Below are positions 25,746 to 33,557 of a stretch of DNA of 64,000 bases, piece after piece. Below the pieces are notes generated by a model, which was not told the DNA's origin, searched no databases, and saw nothing but the letters and a program-made list of their open reading frames with translations. How positions within the stretch are numbered: the first letter of the stretch is position 1; the number at the start of each line of letters is the position of its first letter. Origin of the DNA: Limisoma sp963601185. Its GTDB lineage: Bacteria; Bacteroidota; Bacteroidia; Bacteroidales; Muribaculaceae. The stretch covers positions 62,001 to 126,000 of the forward strand of contig CAVCEE010000002.1 of the NCBI GenBank assembly GCA_963601185.1, read 5' to 3'. The position numbers and the translations under genes were made by a program.

Positions 25746-26381
25746 TCACAGCCAATCAAACGATGATGGCTTTACCTCTTTGGGTTTGGTACTCTCTATT
25801 GCATAGGTGTTGATGAAGTTTGCGTAGGATATGACTACATATTCTTCATAACTGCGTACATCATCAACCTTTTCTTCCGGACTATTGTTGCACGGCATCT
25901 GAATGCTTGTGAATGTATCACTGATTACCACAGCTGGCTTATTTGCGCCCTCTGCTGCGTTCAGATATAACTTTGCAGTTCTGAGTTCGGAAGTGATGGC
26001 AAACATTGACAGCATTCGCCTAAGCGTGCTTATCACATACTGGTGTCCGTCTATAACGATTTGGTCATCTTTGTGGCTGTCGCCTTGCTTGCACCACCAG
26101 CAACAAGCACGGTAGAGTTGTCCGAGGTCTCCTCTAAACAAGTTTGACAAGTCTTTGGGAATAACTCTATCAACATTGGGGTATTTCCCTTCTATCTCCT
26201 TTCCGTCGATTGAGAGGGTTTTACCGACAAAGCGAGGGTCTGATTCGTTATACACAACCAAGATGTGTGTATCTGTTGCATAGCAACGACTTTCTTCAAA
26301 GTGTACGCCCATCAAACTTGGTCTAACAGGATCCTTGCATACTATTTCCTTGAATAGCGCTTTTACAATGGTCTTATCCAT
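25746..26381 (-). CDS. sliding-clamp-like protein (partial DnaN fold)
   Basis: 211 residues. The first half recalls the beta-clamp: MGVHFEESRCYATDTHILVVY resembles the clamp's 'value/at-risk' strands, and IEGKYPNVDRVIP is very close to the conserved YPd...vIP element. It is far shorter than a bacterial clamp (about 370 aa), so it is either a minimal phage clamp domain or a protein that mimics clamp surfaces. It precedes the ParB-like gene by 24 bp. Confidence 0.55.
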   Translation of the reverse strand: MDKTIVKALFKEIVCKDPVRPSLMGVHFEESRCYATDTHILVVYNESDPRFVGKTLSIDGKEIEGKYPNVDRVIPKDLSNLFRGDLGQLYRACCWWCKQGDSHKDDQIVIDGHQYVISTLRRMLSMFAITSELRTAKLYLNAAEGANKPAVVISDTFTSIQMPCNNSPEEKVDDVRSYEEYVVISYANFINTYAIESTKPKEVKPSSFDWL

Positions 26382-26436
26382 TTTCTTTCAGTTTTAGTTG
26401 TAAATCTTATTTGCTATATGATTAATTTTGATAGTT

Positions 26437-26467
26437 CTAAGTTACTCAGAATGATTGAATTTACAAA
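26437..26467 (-). promoter_or_regulatory. promoter of the clamp-like/ParB operon
   Basis: Minus-strand TAACTTAG (26444-26437; one mismatch) with TTTG (26467-26464) 19 bp upstream. The leader carries a degenerate copy of the recurrent motif near 26406 (AGCAAATAAGA). Confidence 0.5.
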
Positions 26468-26535
26468 ATGATAAACGTTTTGTTTTCAATGGAATACGCA
26501 GATTTTATTCGTTATCATTTGAGCAATTTAGGGGA
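26460..26535. repeat. diverged copy of the 75-bp intergenic repeat
   Basis: This stretch shares order and blocks (ttacaaaa, acgcagattt, gttatc, tttgagcaattt, aggggatt) with the near-identical repeats at 1-75 and 57111-57185. It again spans from a promoter's -33 box to the stop of the upstream gene. Confidence 0.5.
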
Positions 26536-26536
26536 T

Positions 26537-26770
26537 TTAGTCCAATGTGTCCATATCGGTTTCACATACGAGATAGTTATTGTCCTTATCGTAAGTTTGA
26601 CCGTATCTCTCCAACATACTTAAATCGTAATCGGACAATGGTTCATCACCTCCTTTTGCGTGTTCAGAAGCAAGCGATATTGCGACTGTCTTAGTGGAGC
26701 AAACTGCAAGCAATGTAAGGCTTGACTTGCTTAACCACGTATCTCCTGAATATAACAGATGCACTTTCAT
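26537..26770 (-). CDS. hypothetical protein, 77 aa
   Basis: The ATG at 26770 is chosen because it follows the stop of the upstream gene by one base; the longer frame from 26830 would overlap that gene by 59 bp. The protein is a beta/alpha mix with an acidic C-terminus (VCETDMDTLD). No family recognised. Confidence 0.5.
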   Translation of the reverse strand: MKVHLLYSGDTWLSKSSLTLLAVCSTKTVAISLASEHAKGGDEPLSDYDLSMLERYGQTYDKDNNYLVCETDMDTLD

Positions 26771-26771
26771 A

Positions 26772-27002
26772 CTAATTTCGTCTTTGTAATCTTGCCATTT
26801 GTGATTTATACAGGTAAGCCGACAACGCACATTTCAGTGTCTGCGGTCTTTCCGTTATCAACATATAAACCTCATCTTGCCAGTCGTGGCTTTGTGGATT
26901 GTTGATTAATTCTCCAAGTGCGTTGATACATCGAGACGCATAGTTTTGTGCCGGAGTTGGCATTTTGGCTTTATCAGTTGAAGCCGATAGTTTAATACTC
27001 AT
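26772..27002 (-). CDS. hypothetical helical protein, 76 aa
   Basis: Helical protein with a KMPTPAQNYASRCINALGELI helix and a basic C-terminus (YKSQMARLQRRN). A copy of the recurrent leader motif stands 27 bp before its ATG. It lies in an operon with the 60-aa gene upstream and the 77-aa gene downstream. Confidence 0.5.
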   Translation of the reverse strand: MSIKLSASTDKAKMPTPAQNYASRCINALGELINNPQSHDWQDEVYMLITERPQTLKCALSAYLYKSQMARLQRRN

Positions 27003-27028
27003 ATCTTTCGTGGTTTAGTGTGACTTTT

Positions 27029-27051
27029 CTTATTTGCATATAAGCAGACTT
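27029..27051 (-). promoter_or_regulatory. recurrent leader motif, copy 2
   Basis: Perfect CTTATTTGCATATAAGCAG core, 27 bp before the ATG at 27002, partly overlapping the stop codon of the upstream gene. Confidence 0.65.
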
Positions 27052-27232
27052 ATTTCTTGTTCTTGGCATCAAGGATTGCGTGAGCGAGTTTGCAGACTTC
27101 TGAATAAACCTCTTCGCCAAGTATCATTTTATAGGCAGTAACTGTTTGGCGTTGTTCTGCTTCAGAGTTGAATTCATACGAAACCACTAATGCTTCTGCA
27201 ATGTCTTTGAGTTTCAATGTTACTTCAGTCAT
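27050..27232 (-). CDS. hypothetical protein, 60 aa
   Basis: Helical protein (KDIAEALVVSYEFNSEAEQRQ). The start is set at ATG 27232 because the promoter's -7 box (27269-27276) lies inside the longer frame that would begin at 27310; a start there would precede the transcript. Confidence 0.6.
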   Translation of the reverse strand: MTEVTLKLKDIAEALVVSYEFNSEAEQRQTVTAYKMILGEEVYSEVCKLAHAILDAKNKK

Positions 27233-27268
27233 ATCTTTTTCGTTTAATTGATTGTTATTTTTGATATT

Positions 27269-27299
27269 CAAAGTTACCAATAATAAATGAGTTGTCAAA
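27269..27299 (-). promoter_or_regulatory. promoter of operon 27232-26537
   Basis: Minus-strand TAACTTTG (27276-27269) and TTTG (27299-27296), 19 bp apart: the exact consensus. Confidence 0.75.
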
Positions 27300-27368
27300 A
27301 TTTTAATCAATTAATTTACAGCCAGTTACATATTTTTTAATCAAAAGATAGATAAAAAACTGGGTACA

Positions 27369-27397
27369 AAAAAGTAGCCATTGAATCAAATGGCTAC
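27369..27397 (-). terminator. rho-independent terminator of the DUF4160/DUF2442/HTH operon
   Basis: Stem GTAGCCATT (27374-27382) / AATGGCTAC (27389-27397) with six T following on the minus strand. Confidence 0.8.
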
Positions 27398-27456
27398 CTT
27401 ACATTAAAAAGTATGTGAAAAACTTCTTATGGCTTTACCGACAAAAATTTTATCCG

Positions 27457-27675
27457 TTAAAATGTTTCCGCCGCATATTGGGCAGCAAGATTGTGGATAC
27501 CTGAAAGTATTTCTTTCTCCCTTTCTCTTGATGGTTTCTTATAACCATTGATGTAGTTGCGTAATAGCGTTGCATCTATGCCTATCATCTTTGCAAATTC
27601 TGATACCTTAATCTCTTTATGAGCAGAGAAGAACTTCTGTAAGGGAGTCAGCGTTGTCGTATTAGCATTATTCAT
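27457..27675 (-). CDS. small XRE-type HTH protein
   Basis: 72 residues, with a helix-turn-helix in VSEFAKMIGIDATLLRNYINGYKKPSREREKEI. It overlaps the DUF2442 gene by 4 bp (ATGA type) and is the last gene of a three-gene operon. It is probably the operon's transcriptional regulator. Confidence 0.65.
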   Translation of the reverse strand: MNNANTTTLTPLQKFFSAHKEIKVSEFAKMIGIDATLLRNYINGYKKPSREREKEILSGIHNLAAQYAAETF

Positions 27676-28139
27676 AATGCAGCAGAAGACATTTCTTTAC
27701 CTATAGCTTTAATACCATTCTTAATCTTCGCAAGGGTTTCAGGTGTTGGAGTCCATACACCAAAACGAAAGCGAGCAAGTTTGGTCCAGTGCATACCTAA
27801 ATATTCAGCAAAGGCCTTTAAGTCAAGCCACGGAAAGCGAGTGAATAGTTTGTTCACATCGTTGTCGTAGTTTACCGTCTCGTGCTCAAAGAAACTGGAG
27901 ATATGTATATCCTCGTCTATTTCTGGCCAACGTATTGCATCCCCCCATTTATTGATTTTGTACTTAGACCTCTGTTCTGGAGTAGAATACATAAGTGTCG
28001 GGAACACCTCTAACGGTTGGCTATATTCCATTCCGTCATTGGTCTTGATGTAAATGCGGCTATTGCCAAACCACACCATTTCAATTGTCTTGGTAGGAAC
28101 CTCAGGTTCCATAATGTTACTGTCAATCATAATCGTCAT
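27672..28139 (-). CDS. DUF2442-like protein with C-terminal HTH
   Basis: 155 residues. The N-terminal part (VWFGNSRIYIKTNDGMEYSQPLEVFP) matches the DUF2442 beta fold; the C-terminal part (LKAFAEYLGMHWTKLARFRFGVWTPTPETLAKI) looks like a degenerate helix-turn-helix. DUF2442 is commonly found next to DUF4160, and the two are regarded as a putative toxin-antitoxin pair; the DUF4160 gene abuts it here with a 1-bp overlap. Confidence 0.65.
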   Translation of the reverse strand: MTIMIDSNIMEPEVPTKTIEMVWFGNSRIYIKTNDGMEYSQPLEVFPTLMYSTPEQRSKYKINKWGDAIRWPEIDEDIHISSFFEHETVNYDNDVNKLFTRFPWLDLKAFAEYLGMHWTKLARFRFGVWTPTPETLAKIKNGIKAIGKEMSSAAL

Positions 28140-28375
28140 TACTTTTGGAAGAAATCAATCCATGCCTGCTTCAATTCATCAGAGAAAGTTTCCGTGATAG
28201 TCATAATCTTCTTTAGCTCTTGTGGCTTAAACCCTCTATTCCAAGCGAGCTTAACCTCTGGTTCCAATACTATCCGTGCTTCGGCATCTCCCTTGGTAAC
28301 ATGTACGTGGATTGGAAGATGATCGTTGGCATAGAAACCAAACTTAAATGCGAATAATTCAAATATTGTTGGCAT
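28139..28375 (-). CDS. DUF4160 protein (putative toxin or adaptor)
   Basis: 78 residues with the DUF4160 signature: PTIFELFAFKFGFYANDHLPIHVHV (xxHxPxHxHV) and a C-terminal LAWNRGFKPQELKKI element. The conserved His cluster suggests a metal-binding or catalytic site. It leads the operon with the DUF2442 and HTH genes and has its own promoter, a layout typical of a small addiction module. Confidence 0.75.
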   Translation of the reverse strand: MPTIFELFAFKFGFYANDHLPIHVHVTKGDAEARIVLEPEVKLAWNRGFKPQELKKIMTITETFSDELKQAWIDFFQK

Positions 28376-28394
28376 GGTGTTTATTTTATATATA

Positions 28395-28426
28395 CAAATA
28401 TAGGTATTATTTTCGATACCACCAAA
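28395..28426 (-). promoter_or_regulatory. promoter of the DUF4160 operon
   Basis: Minus-strand TATATTTG (28402-28395) with TTTG (28426-28423) 20 bp upstream. Confidence 0.65.
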
Positions 28427-28573
28427 TTTTTGAGCAGATATTTTGCGAATTTAGACTTTAATTTTCAGATTTTCAAAGCAATACAACTAAATCCCGTTAT
28501 CATTTGAGCAATATATAGAATAAGGCTACACCGAAAATACGATACAGCTTTATCCCACCAAATTTATCTAATA

Positions 28574-29704
28574 TCAAAAGTCCACTTTCTTGATGTCTAT
28601 CACATTCTGACAGCCAGGAGTGATGAAGTTGTTCCTGACACTATACGAATACGCCCCGATATTCTTGATTAGCAATTTGCCACCTACTGATGCCGAACCT
28701 GCATATTTGCGTATCAAGATGTCTTCTTCACGGCATTCACACCCACAGACAACGGCTTCTTTAACAGGTAGGTCTGATTTGCCAAAATAGATGTTGCTTG
28801 GGTCATATCTATTGGCACTCCACCCAACATCAGACTTACGACAATCGCAAGTGATGAAAGTTTTACCTCGGACAATATTGATGTTGGTAATGGTTGTTAG
28901 TAGGTGCATTGCATTTGTAGCAAGAGCAGAGCCACATTCTGCAATCAGTTCAATATCACCTTGTGGGCAGACTGCAGCCATTTCTTCCCCTATTGCATTA
29001 CAAACATCTTCCATAGTTGGAGCGGTGTTTGGAAATTGACTGACATACTCTGCGCCTAAACGACCGATTATATTACCGCCAATATCCACAATCTTTGCAT
29101 TCAGCAAGCGAGCGATTTCCACGCACTTTCGTACTCTCTTTCTGAATACTTCTGGAGTTCGCAATCCACCGGCAGAACCACCAAACTGAAAATGAACACA
29201 TTTGAAATTGAGATAGGAGTGATTGTGAGAATTACACAGCCATTCAAAATCTTGACCATCAACATCAAATCCGAAACGTGAGGTCAAGCCATTCTCCAAG
29301 TCAATGTTTACACGAATACCGATTTCCATTGTTTCTTTAGTGGAGTTTGTGTAATCAACAAACTTCATCATTTCCGGCATATTCTCAATATTGACTATTC
29401 CGCCTTTATGTGCGATGAGCCACTTGTTATGAAAATCATCAATAACGCCATTGTAAATGATGTTTTGATTTGGTTCCCGAAACTCCATTGTCATATAGAA
29501 CTCTTGTGGTGATACTATTTCTGAATACAGACCAAGTCTTTTGGCTTCATCTATGAATGGACGAAAGTAGTTTGTCTTATAGCTATATGCAAGCCTGAAG
29601 TTCGGATAATGCGAGCGTACAATGGATATTATATCTTCTGCGTTGATGCGAAAGGTTTCAACATCATAGATGTAGGCCGGCGTTATGATTTCTTCTATCT
29701 TCAT
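28574..29704 (-). CDS. PLP-dependent amino-acid decarboxylase (fold type III, DAP/ornithine decarboxylase family)
   Basis: 376 residues with the alanine-racemase-type TIM barrel and C-terminal beta domain. The PLP lysine is K43 in AYSYKTNY; HFQFGGSAGG (about 171-180) is the phosphate-binding glycine loop; ECGSALA (about 262) is the EPGR-equivalent; and CGCECREEDIL (about 322) holds the Cys/Asp pair of the active site contributed across the dimer. The enzyme should decarboxylate a basic or dicarboxylic amino acid, or a derivative. It overlaps the 330-aa gene by 4 bp and ends the modification cluster, so its substrate may be an amino acid bound by one of the ATP-grasp ligases. Confidence 0.8.
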   Translation of the reverse strand: MKIEEIITPAYIYDVETFRINAEDIISIVRSHYPNFRLAYSYKTNYFRPFIDEAKRLGLYSEIVSPQEFYMTMEFREPNQNIIYNGVIDDFHNKWLIAHKGGIVNIENMPEMMKFVDYTNSTKETMEIGIRVNIDLENGLTSRFGFDVDGQDFEWLCNSHNHSYLNFKCVHFQFGGSAGGLRTPEVFRKRVRKCVEIARLLNAKIVDIGGNIIGRLGAEYVSQFPNTAPTMEDVCNAIGEEMAAVCPQGDIELIAECGSALATNAMHLLTTITNINIVRGKTFITCDCRKSDVGWSANRYDPSNIYFGKSDLPVKEAVVCGCECREEDILIRKYAGSASVGGKLLIKNIGAYSYSVRNNFITPGCQNVIDIKKVDF

Positions 29705-30693
29705 ATCAAATCAAACAAAGAGCTTGGAAACATTCCGTTATTGACTTCTTCAAGCGTTTTCTTTGGAAGTTTTGGTGTGTTATAGTCCTCGTCTCGTCCC
29801 TCTGCATTCCATTTGATTGAGTTTTCCCATTTCCTTTCATCATACAATCCTGGAATGTGTGGTTTAAGAGAAACTTGTTCTGAAATTCTGAAATCTGCCG
29901 GAGTCTTTCCCATAGCCTTTCCTTTACGTGTGTGGAAGTCATAGGTGTATTCCGGAAGATTTCGTGGTGTGCTAAATTTCATAACATCATAAATAACACT
30001 CATATCGGGATAAGAAAAGATATCACAAGAGCCGAACTCAACGCAGTGGAAAAACAGAACGATTGCCTTGCACATATATATCCACGTACTATTCTTGGCA
30101 TTCATTGTCATATCTATCTCCATAAGGGCTTTTATCTCCCTTACCAATAATCCTGAACCTAACTCTTTGGCAATATCTTTCGCCACAACCCAAAATAGGC
30201 GTTTGTACCAACACCATATCTCACAGCAGATGTAGCCGACATTCTCATCATCAAGATTGAATACAGCATTCTTCAAAGCAATAGTCATTTCTCGTAAGTC
30301 GTGCCCGTGTCTGGTTACAAGTTGGGTAGTTCCCATTGGAAAATCACGCTTGTCTTTTGAGCAAACATAATTGCAGGCAAAGAAGTCTGCATCACGGTTC
30401 TTCCTCGTTCTGACAAGAAGATTGACCGCCTCTGACAAGTATCGGGTATCTTGTGTGTCCTTTACTTCCATATCTTTCTTGCGAAGATATAGGATTCTGC
30501 CTGACACAGGGTCATAGCAATCTTCAGCAGATGTGATAAATAATCGTGTCCATAGATATGGACGGTACTTCCACATCATTTCGTGTGCGGCATAACAAGC
30601 AAACTCCATATCCCCACGTCTCAATGCTTTTTGAATAAGTGAGGATATGTCGAACATATTATGGCCATTGTGTGTAAACAACATATTTGACAT
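29701..30693 (-). CDS. helical protein of the modification cluster, RarA/MgsA C-domain-like
   Basis: 330 residues, almost all helical. The opening ALRRGDMEFACYAAHEMMW...LWTRLFITSAED resembles the C-terminal collar domain of RarA/MgsA-type clamp-loader ATPases (RGsDpdaAlYw...a.ED), without the ATPase part. Many Cys and Trp residues are present. It is 4-bp coupled with the decarboxylase and has its own promoter. It may tether the pathway to replicating DNA; that is inference. Confidence 0.5.
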   Translation of the reverse strand: MSNMLFTHNGHNMFDISSLIQKALRRGDMEFACYAAHEMMWKYRPYLWTRLFITSAEDCYDPVSGRILYLRKKDMEVKDTQDTRYLSEAVNLLVRTRKNRDADFFACNYVCSKDKRDFPMGTTQLVTRHGHDLREMTIALKNAVFNLDDENVGYICCEIWCWYKRLFWVVAKDIAKELGSGLLVREIKALMEIDMTMNAKNSTWIYMCKAIVLFFHCVEFGSCDIFSYPDMSVIYDVMKFSTPRNLPEYTYDFHTRKGKAMGKTPADFRISEQVSLKPHIPGLYDERKWENSIKWNAEGRDEDYNTPKLPKKTLEEVNNGMFPSSLFDLI

Positions 30694-30718
30694 ATTCTTT
30701 AGATGTATATTTCATAAG

Positions 30719-30750
30719 CAAAGTTACTCATAATTAATAAGTTATACAAA
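30719..30750 (-). promoter_or_regulatory. internal promoter of the modification cluster
   Basis: Minus-strand TAACTTTG (30726-30719) with TTTG (30750-30747) 20 bp upstream; it serves the helical protein and decarboxylase genes. Confidence 0.7.
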
Positions 30751-30777
30751 TGTAACATCTTGAAAATCAACCATCTA

Positions 30778-31527
30778 TCATCGTTTTACATTTATTTTTG
30801 TCTGATTCTTTTTGAAGTCAAAATCATAGTATCGTCCCCATTTGTTTTTCATAGCGATACGGAATAACTTTTCCGAAGAAGATGAGTCTTCTGTGCCACC
30901 TTTCGTTAAGAGAGTTGGCGGTGTTACTCCGTGGAAATATCGTGGTTGAAGAACGATACGGTTCATCAAGAGTTCCTGATAAACCATATCAATGTCTGAC
31001 ATCGCTTCGTCTCCGGGAACATACTTACACTTCCAAGCAGATTTGCTGATGATTCGAGTAGAGCCAGTCATTCCCTTAAAGCAAAATTCTTGTGTGTAAT
31101 TGTACAACTGATACGCTGGCTGCGTAAACAAGAAGCCAAGATCCAAGTCCACCAACAATTGAGCCAAGCGTAGCAGTTCGTCTTCTACAACATCTTTGGG
31201 ATTCTCCAACTCTTCGTAAATATCAATGGCTATATCTCTGCGATACTTGTACGATTTGAGGTCATCATCAAGAATGGCGATAACGTCCTCTGGCGTATTT
31301 TCAATTAACCAGTAGAACGTAGTAACAAAGTCGTTTACCTCTGCACCGCATTTCAGTGTTGCACCATTTGGTATAACAAGCATTTCATCAATGCCTGCGT
31401 TCTTGTATGCTTCAGCTTCCGACTCTCGCACAACGTATGTGCAATGGTGAAACAGATGTTTCGTCAATATGGCATCAGAGCGCCTATACGACATTACATA
31501 GATATTAAACGAAATATTCTGTTGCAT
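30778..31527 (-). CDS. GT-A glycosyltransferase, TET-associated (TAGT)-like
   Basis: 249 residues. It begins with a Rossmann-type NIYVMSYRRSDAILTKHL segment, followed by TYVVRESEAEAYKNAG and the metal-binding triad DDD at 87-89 (VIAILDDDL). This order (SxxR start, 'ESEAEAY', then DDD) is like the TET/JBP-associated glycosyltransferases that decorate modified bases in phage DNA. The Ser-rich loop and C-terminal basic tail (KKNQTKINVKR) would suit a DNA-related acceptor. It overlaps the ATP-grasp gene by 23 bp. Ordinary glycan-directed activity cannot be excluded. Confidence 0.65.
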   Translation of the reverse strand: MQQNISFNIYVMSYRRSDAILTKHLFHHCTYVVRESEAEAYKNAGIDEMLVIPNGATLKCGAEVNDFVTTFYWLIENTPEDVIAILDDDLKSYKYRRDIAIDIYEELENPKDVVEDELLRLAQLLVDLDLGFLFTQPAYQLYNYTQEFCFKGMTGSTRIISKSAWKCKYVPGDEAMSDIDMVYQELLMNRIVLQPRYFHGVTPPTLLTKGGTEDSSSSEKLFRIAMKNKWGRYYDFDFKKNQTKINVKR

Positions 31528-32527
31528 AACGCTTTCTCATTTTTAGACCTTTGACAATATTCTTTCCGTCTTGGCTAATATCATATCCCAATAATCTCTT
31601 ACAATTCAAATATGGCATATTACAACCTGCTTTGGCTACAAATGGGAGTGATGCGTTCAGTCTTGGATTAATTTCAAGCAAAACGACACCGCCGTCTGGC
31701 TTCAGAATAAAGTCAATACCGATATTGCCGGACAGGTTTAAGTCTGCAACGATGAATTTGGAAATTTCAAAGGCTTGCTCATTGTCTTTTATCTCCCCAT
31801 ACATAATACACGAGAACTCCATTTCATAACCTACGTATCCTGCAATGTGCGTAATCTTTCCGTGGTCTGCAATCAAACTCACAGTATAGTCATATCCATC
31901 TACGTATTCTTGTAAGATGTAGTTTAGATGTTGGATATCAACAATACGGCAAAGGTGTTGAATGGAGATATAATGCTTATATCCGTATGCGTGGAACAAA
32001 TCAACCTTATCACATAGTTTGTCATCAACAATGGCAAAGCCTGCTGCTCCTGATGAATGTGGCAACTTGCAACAAAACTTCGGGAATGCTTTAGCAAACT
32101 CCAACACCGCATTGGAATTACAACCAACGACTTGCTTTGGCATCAGGTATGAATACCGCGCATAAAGTCCTGATTTGTCGTTTGCTACAATCAATCCGTC
32201 CAAATCGGTAACGCTTACCTTTACTCCAATATCTTCAAATCTCTTTCTGTTTGATGCCAGCACTTCAAGTTCACTTGACAGCCGAGGAATGACAATATCA
32301 ACGTGGTAGATAGCACACAAAGCAAGAAGATGATTTATGTAATCAGGGGAGTCATTGCAAGGGGCGACAAATGCTTTATCACATACAGATGACGGTAGCA
32401 ATTCGTCTTCACGGCAGTTAGTGCAGTATATCGTAACATTCACGCCATCCTCATTATCTTTGATGCAATGTATTATACCAGTCTTGCGAGGAGAACAAGA
32501 AGTCATCAGAACAGTGAAATCTCTCAT
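31505..32527 (-). CDS. ATP-grasp ligase (second paralogue)
   Basis: 340 residues with a carbamoyl-phosphate-synthase-like layout: an N-terminal pre-grasp domain (TVLMTSCSPRKTGIIHCI), then LPHSSGAAGFAIVDD as glycine-rich lid, LQEYVDGYDYTVSL, and the metal-binding IGIDFILKPDGGVVLLEINPR. It is clearly a paralogue of the preceding gene. The start is taken at the tenth Met of the longer frame because that ATG (32527) directly follows the upstream stop and aligns with the paralogue's start. It should form an amide- or ester-type bond using ATP and a carboxylate substrate. Confidence 0.8.
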   Translation of the reverse strand: MRDFTVLMTSCSPRKTGIIHCIKDNEDGVNVTIYCTNCREDELLPSSVCDKAFVAPCNDSPDYINHLLALCAIYHVDIVIPRLSSELEVLASNRKRFEDIGVKVSVTDLDGLIVANDKSGLYARYSYLMPKQVVGCNSNAVLEFAKAFPKFCCKLPHSSGAAGFAIVDDKLCDKVDLFHAYGYKHYISIQHLCRIVDIQHLNYILQEYVDGYDYTVSLIADHGKITHIAGYVGYEMEFSCIMYGEIKDNEQAFEISKFIVADLNLSGNIGIDFILKPDGGVVLLEINPRLNASLPFVAKAGCNMPYLNCKRLLGYDISQDGKNIVKGLKMRKRYATEYFV

Positions 32528-32528
32528 A

Positions 32529-33557
32529 TCAATTGTGGAAATAACGTGCATCAAAATACTTAACCATATTCAATCCATAATCAACGGAAACTCGTTCTTT
32601 GCTTATGTCATAACCAAGCAACTGCTTACATCTTAACCACGGTATATTACAGCCAGCTTTGGCATAGAACTGGGCGGAAGCGGTAACTCGCAGGTTTATG
32701 TCAAGCAACTTGGTACTGCCATCAGACAAGAGAATGAAATCAAAGCCTACAATGCCGTCTATATTCAGTTCTTCAATAACTTTTTGAGCAATCTTCTTTG
32801 CGTATGGGTGCATACCGATTTCACCCTCTACTGTGGAGCCAAATTCAAGTTTTGTGGCATAGTTTCCGCAACAATGCGAAAGTTTCCCATTGACGGCAAG
32901 TGCTAAAATAGAGAAGTCCATACCGATCTGATACTCTTGTAGTATCATTGGTTGCTGATACTTCTCTACGGCTTTGCATAGTTGCCATAAGGAGATATAA
33001 TGTTTCTTTCCATATCCGTGAAACAATGAAACATCAGTGCATTTCTCCTCATCTACAACAGCAAACCCTTTCCCTCCACATAGGCTGACAGGCTTGCAAC
33101 AGATGCTCGGTACTTTGTGTGAAAATTCCAACACATCGAGAGCATTCATTGCTATGGTTTGCTGTGGTATATATTGTCCAAAGCGTTGCCACGTTTTAAT
33201 CTTATCTCCTGCAACCATAACAGCGTCTAATGAAGAGACTGATACTTTTACCCCATTGTTCTCAAACACATCTTTGTAGCGTGCCATCAGTTCAAGTTCC
33301 AAAGACGATGTAGGAAAGATGATGTCAATGGCATTGATACGACATAGCTGCATGAGATAAGGAATGTAGTCATCATCGTTTATCTTGGGGACTACAAAAG
33401 TACCATCACAGCATTTCTTTGGTGGCAAGTCTGCAACATTGCAGTTTGTAACAAACACTTTGACCGGTACGTTATCCGAATTGTTTTTAAGACAATCGAT
33501 TATGCCTACTGCATGAAGCGAGGAGCAAGTAAGCAGCACATTAACAGATTTCATCAC
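32529..33557 (-). CDS. ATP-grasp ligase (first paralogue)
   Basis: 342 residues, same architecture as the downstream paralogue: VNVLLTCSSLHAVGIIDCL start, CKPVSLCGGKGFAVVDEEK lid, MILQEYQIGMDFSIL, and IVGFDFILLSDGSTKLLDIN with Asp, Asp and Asn for Mg-ATP. Start is coupled (4-bp overlap) to the ParB-like gene. Two tandem paralogues suggest two successive ligations or a heterodimer. The substrate is not readable from sequence. Confidence 0.8.
   Translation of the reverse strand: MMKSVNVLLTCSSLHAVGIIDCLKNNSDNVPVKVFVTNCNVADLPPKKCCDGTFVVPKINDDDYIPYLMQLCRINAIDIIFPTSSLELELMARYKDVFENNGVKVSVSSLDAVMVAGDKIKTWQRFGQYIPQQTIAMNALDVLEFSHKVPSICCKPVSLCGGKGFAVVDEEKCTDVSLFHGYGKKHYISLWQLCKAVEKYQQPMILQEYQIGMDFSILALAVNGKLSHCCGNYATKLEFGSTVEGEIGMHPYAKKIAQKVIEELNIDGIVGFDFILLSDGSTKLLDINLRVTASAQFYAKAGCNIPWLRCKQLLGYDISKERVSVDYGLNMVKYFDARYFHN

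Noticed and set aside
27233..27310. N-terminal extension of the 60-aa protein (start at 27310)
   Set aside because: It spans a full consensus promoter (27269-27299).
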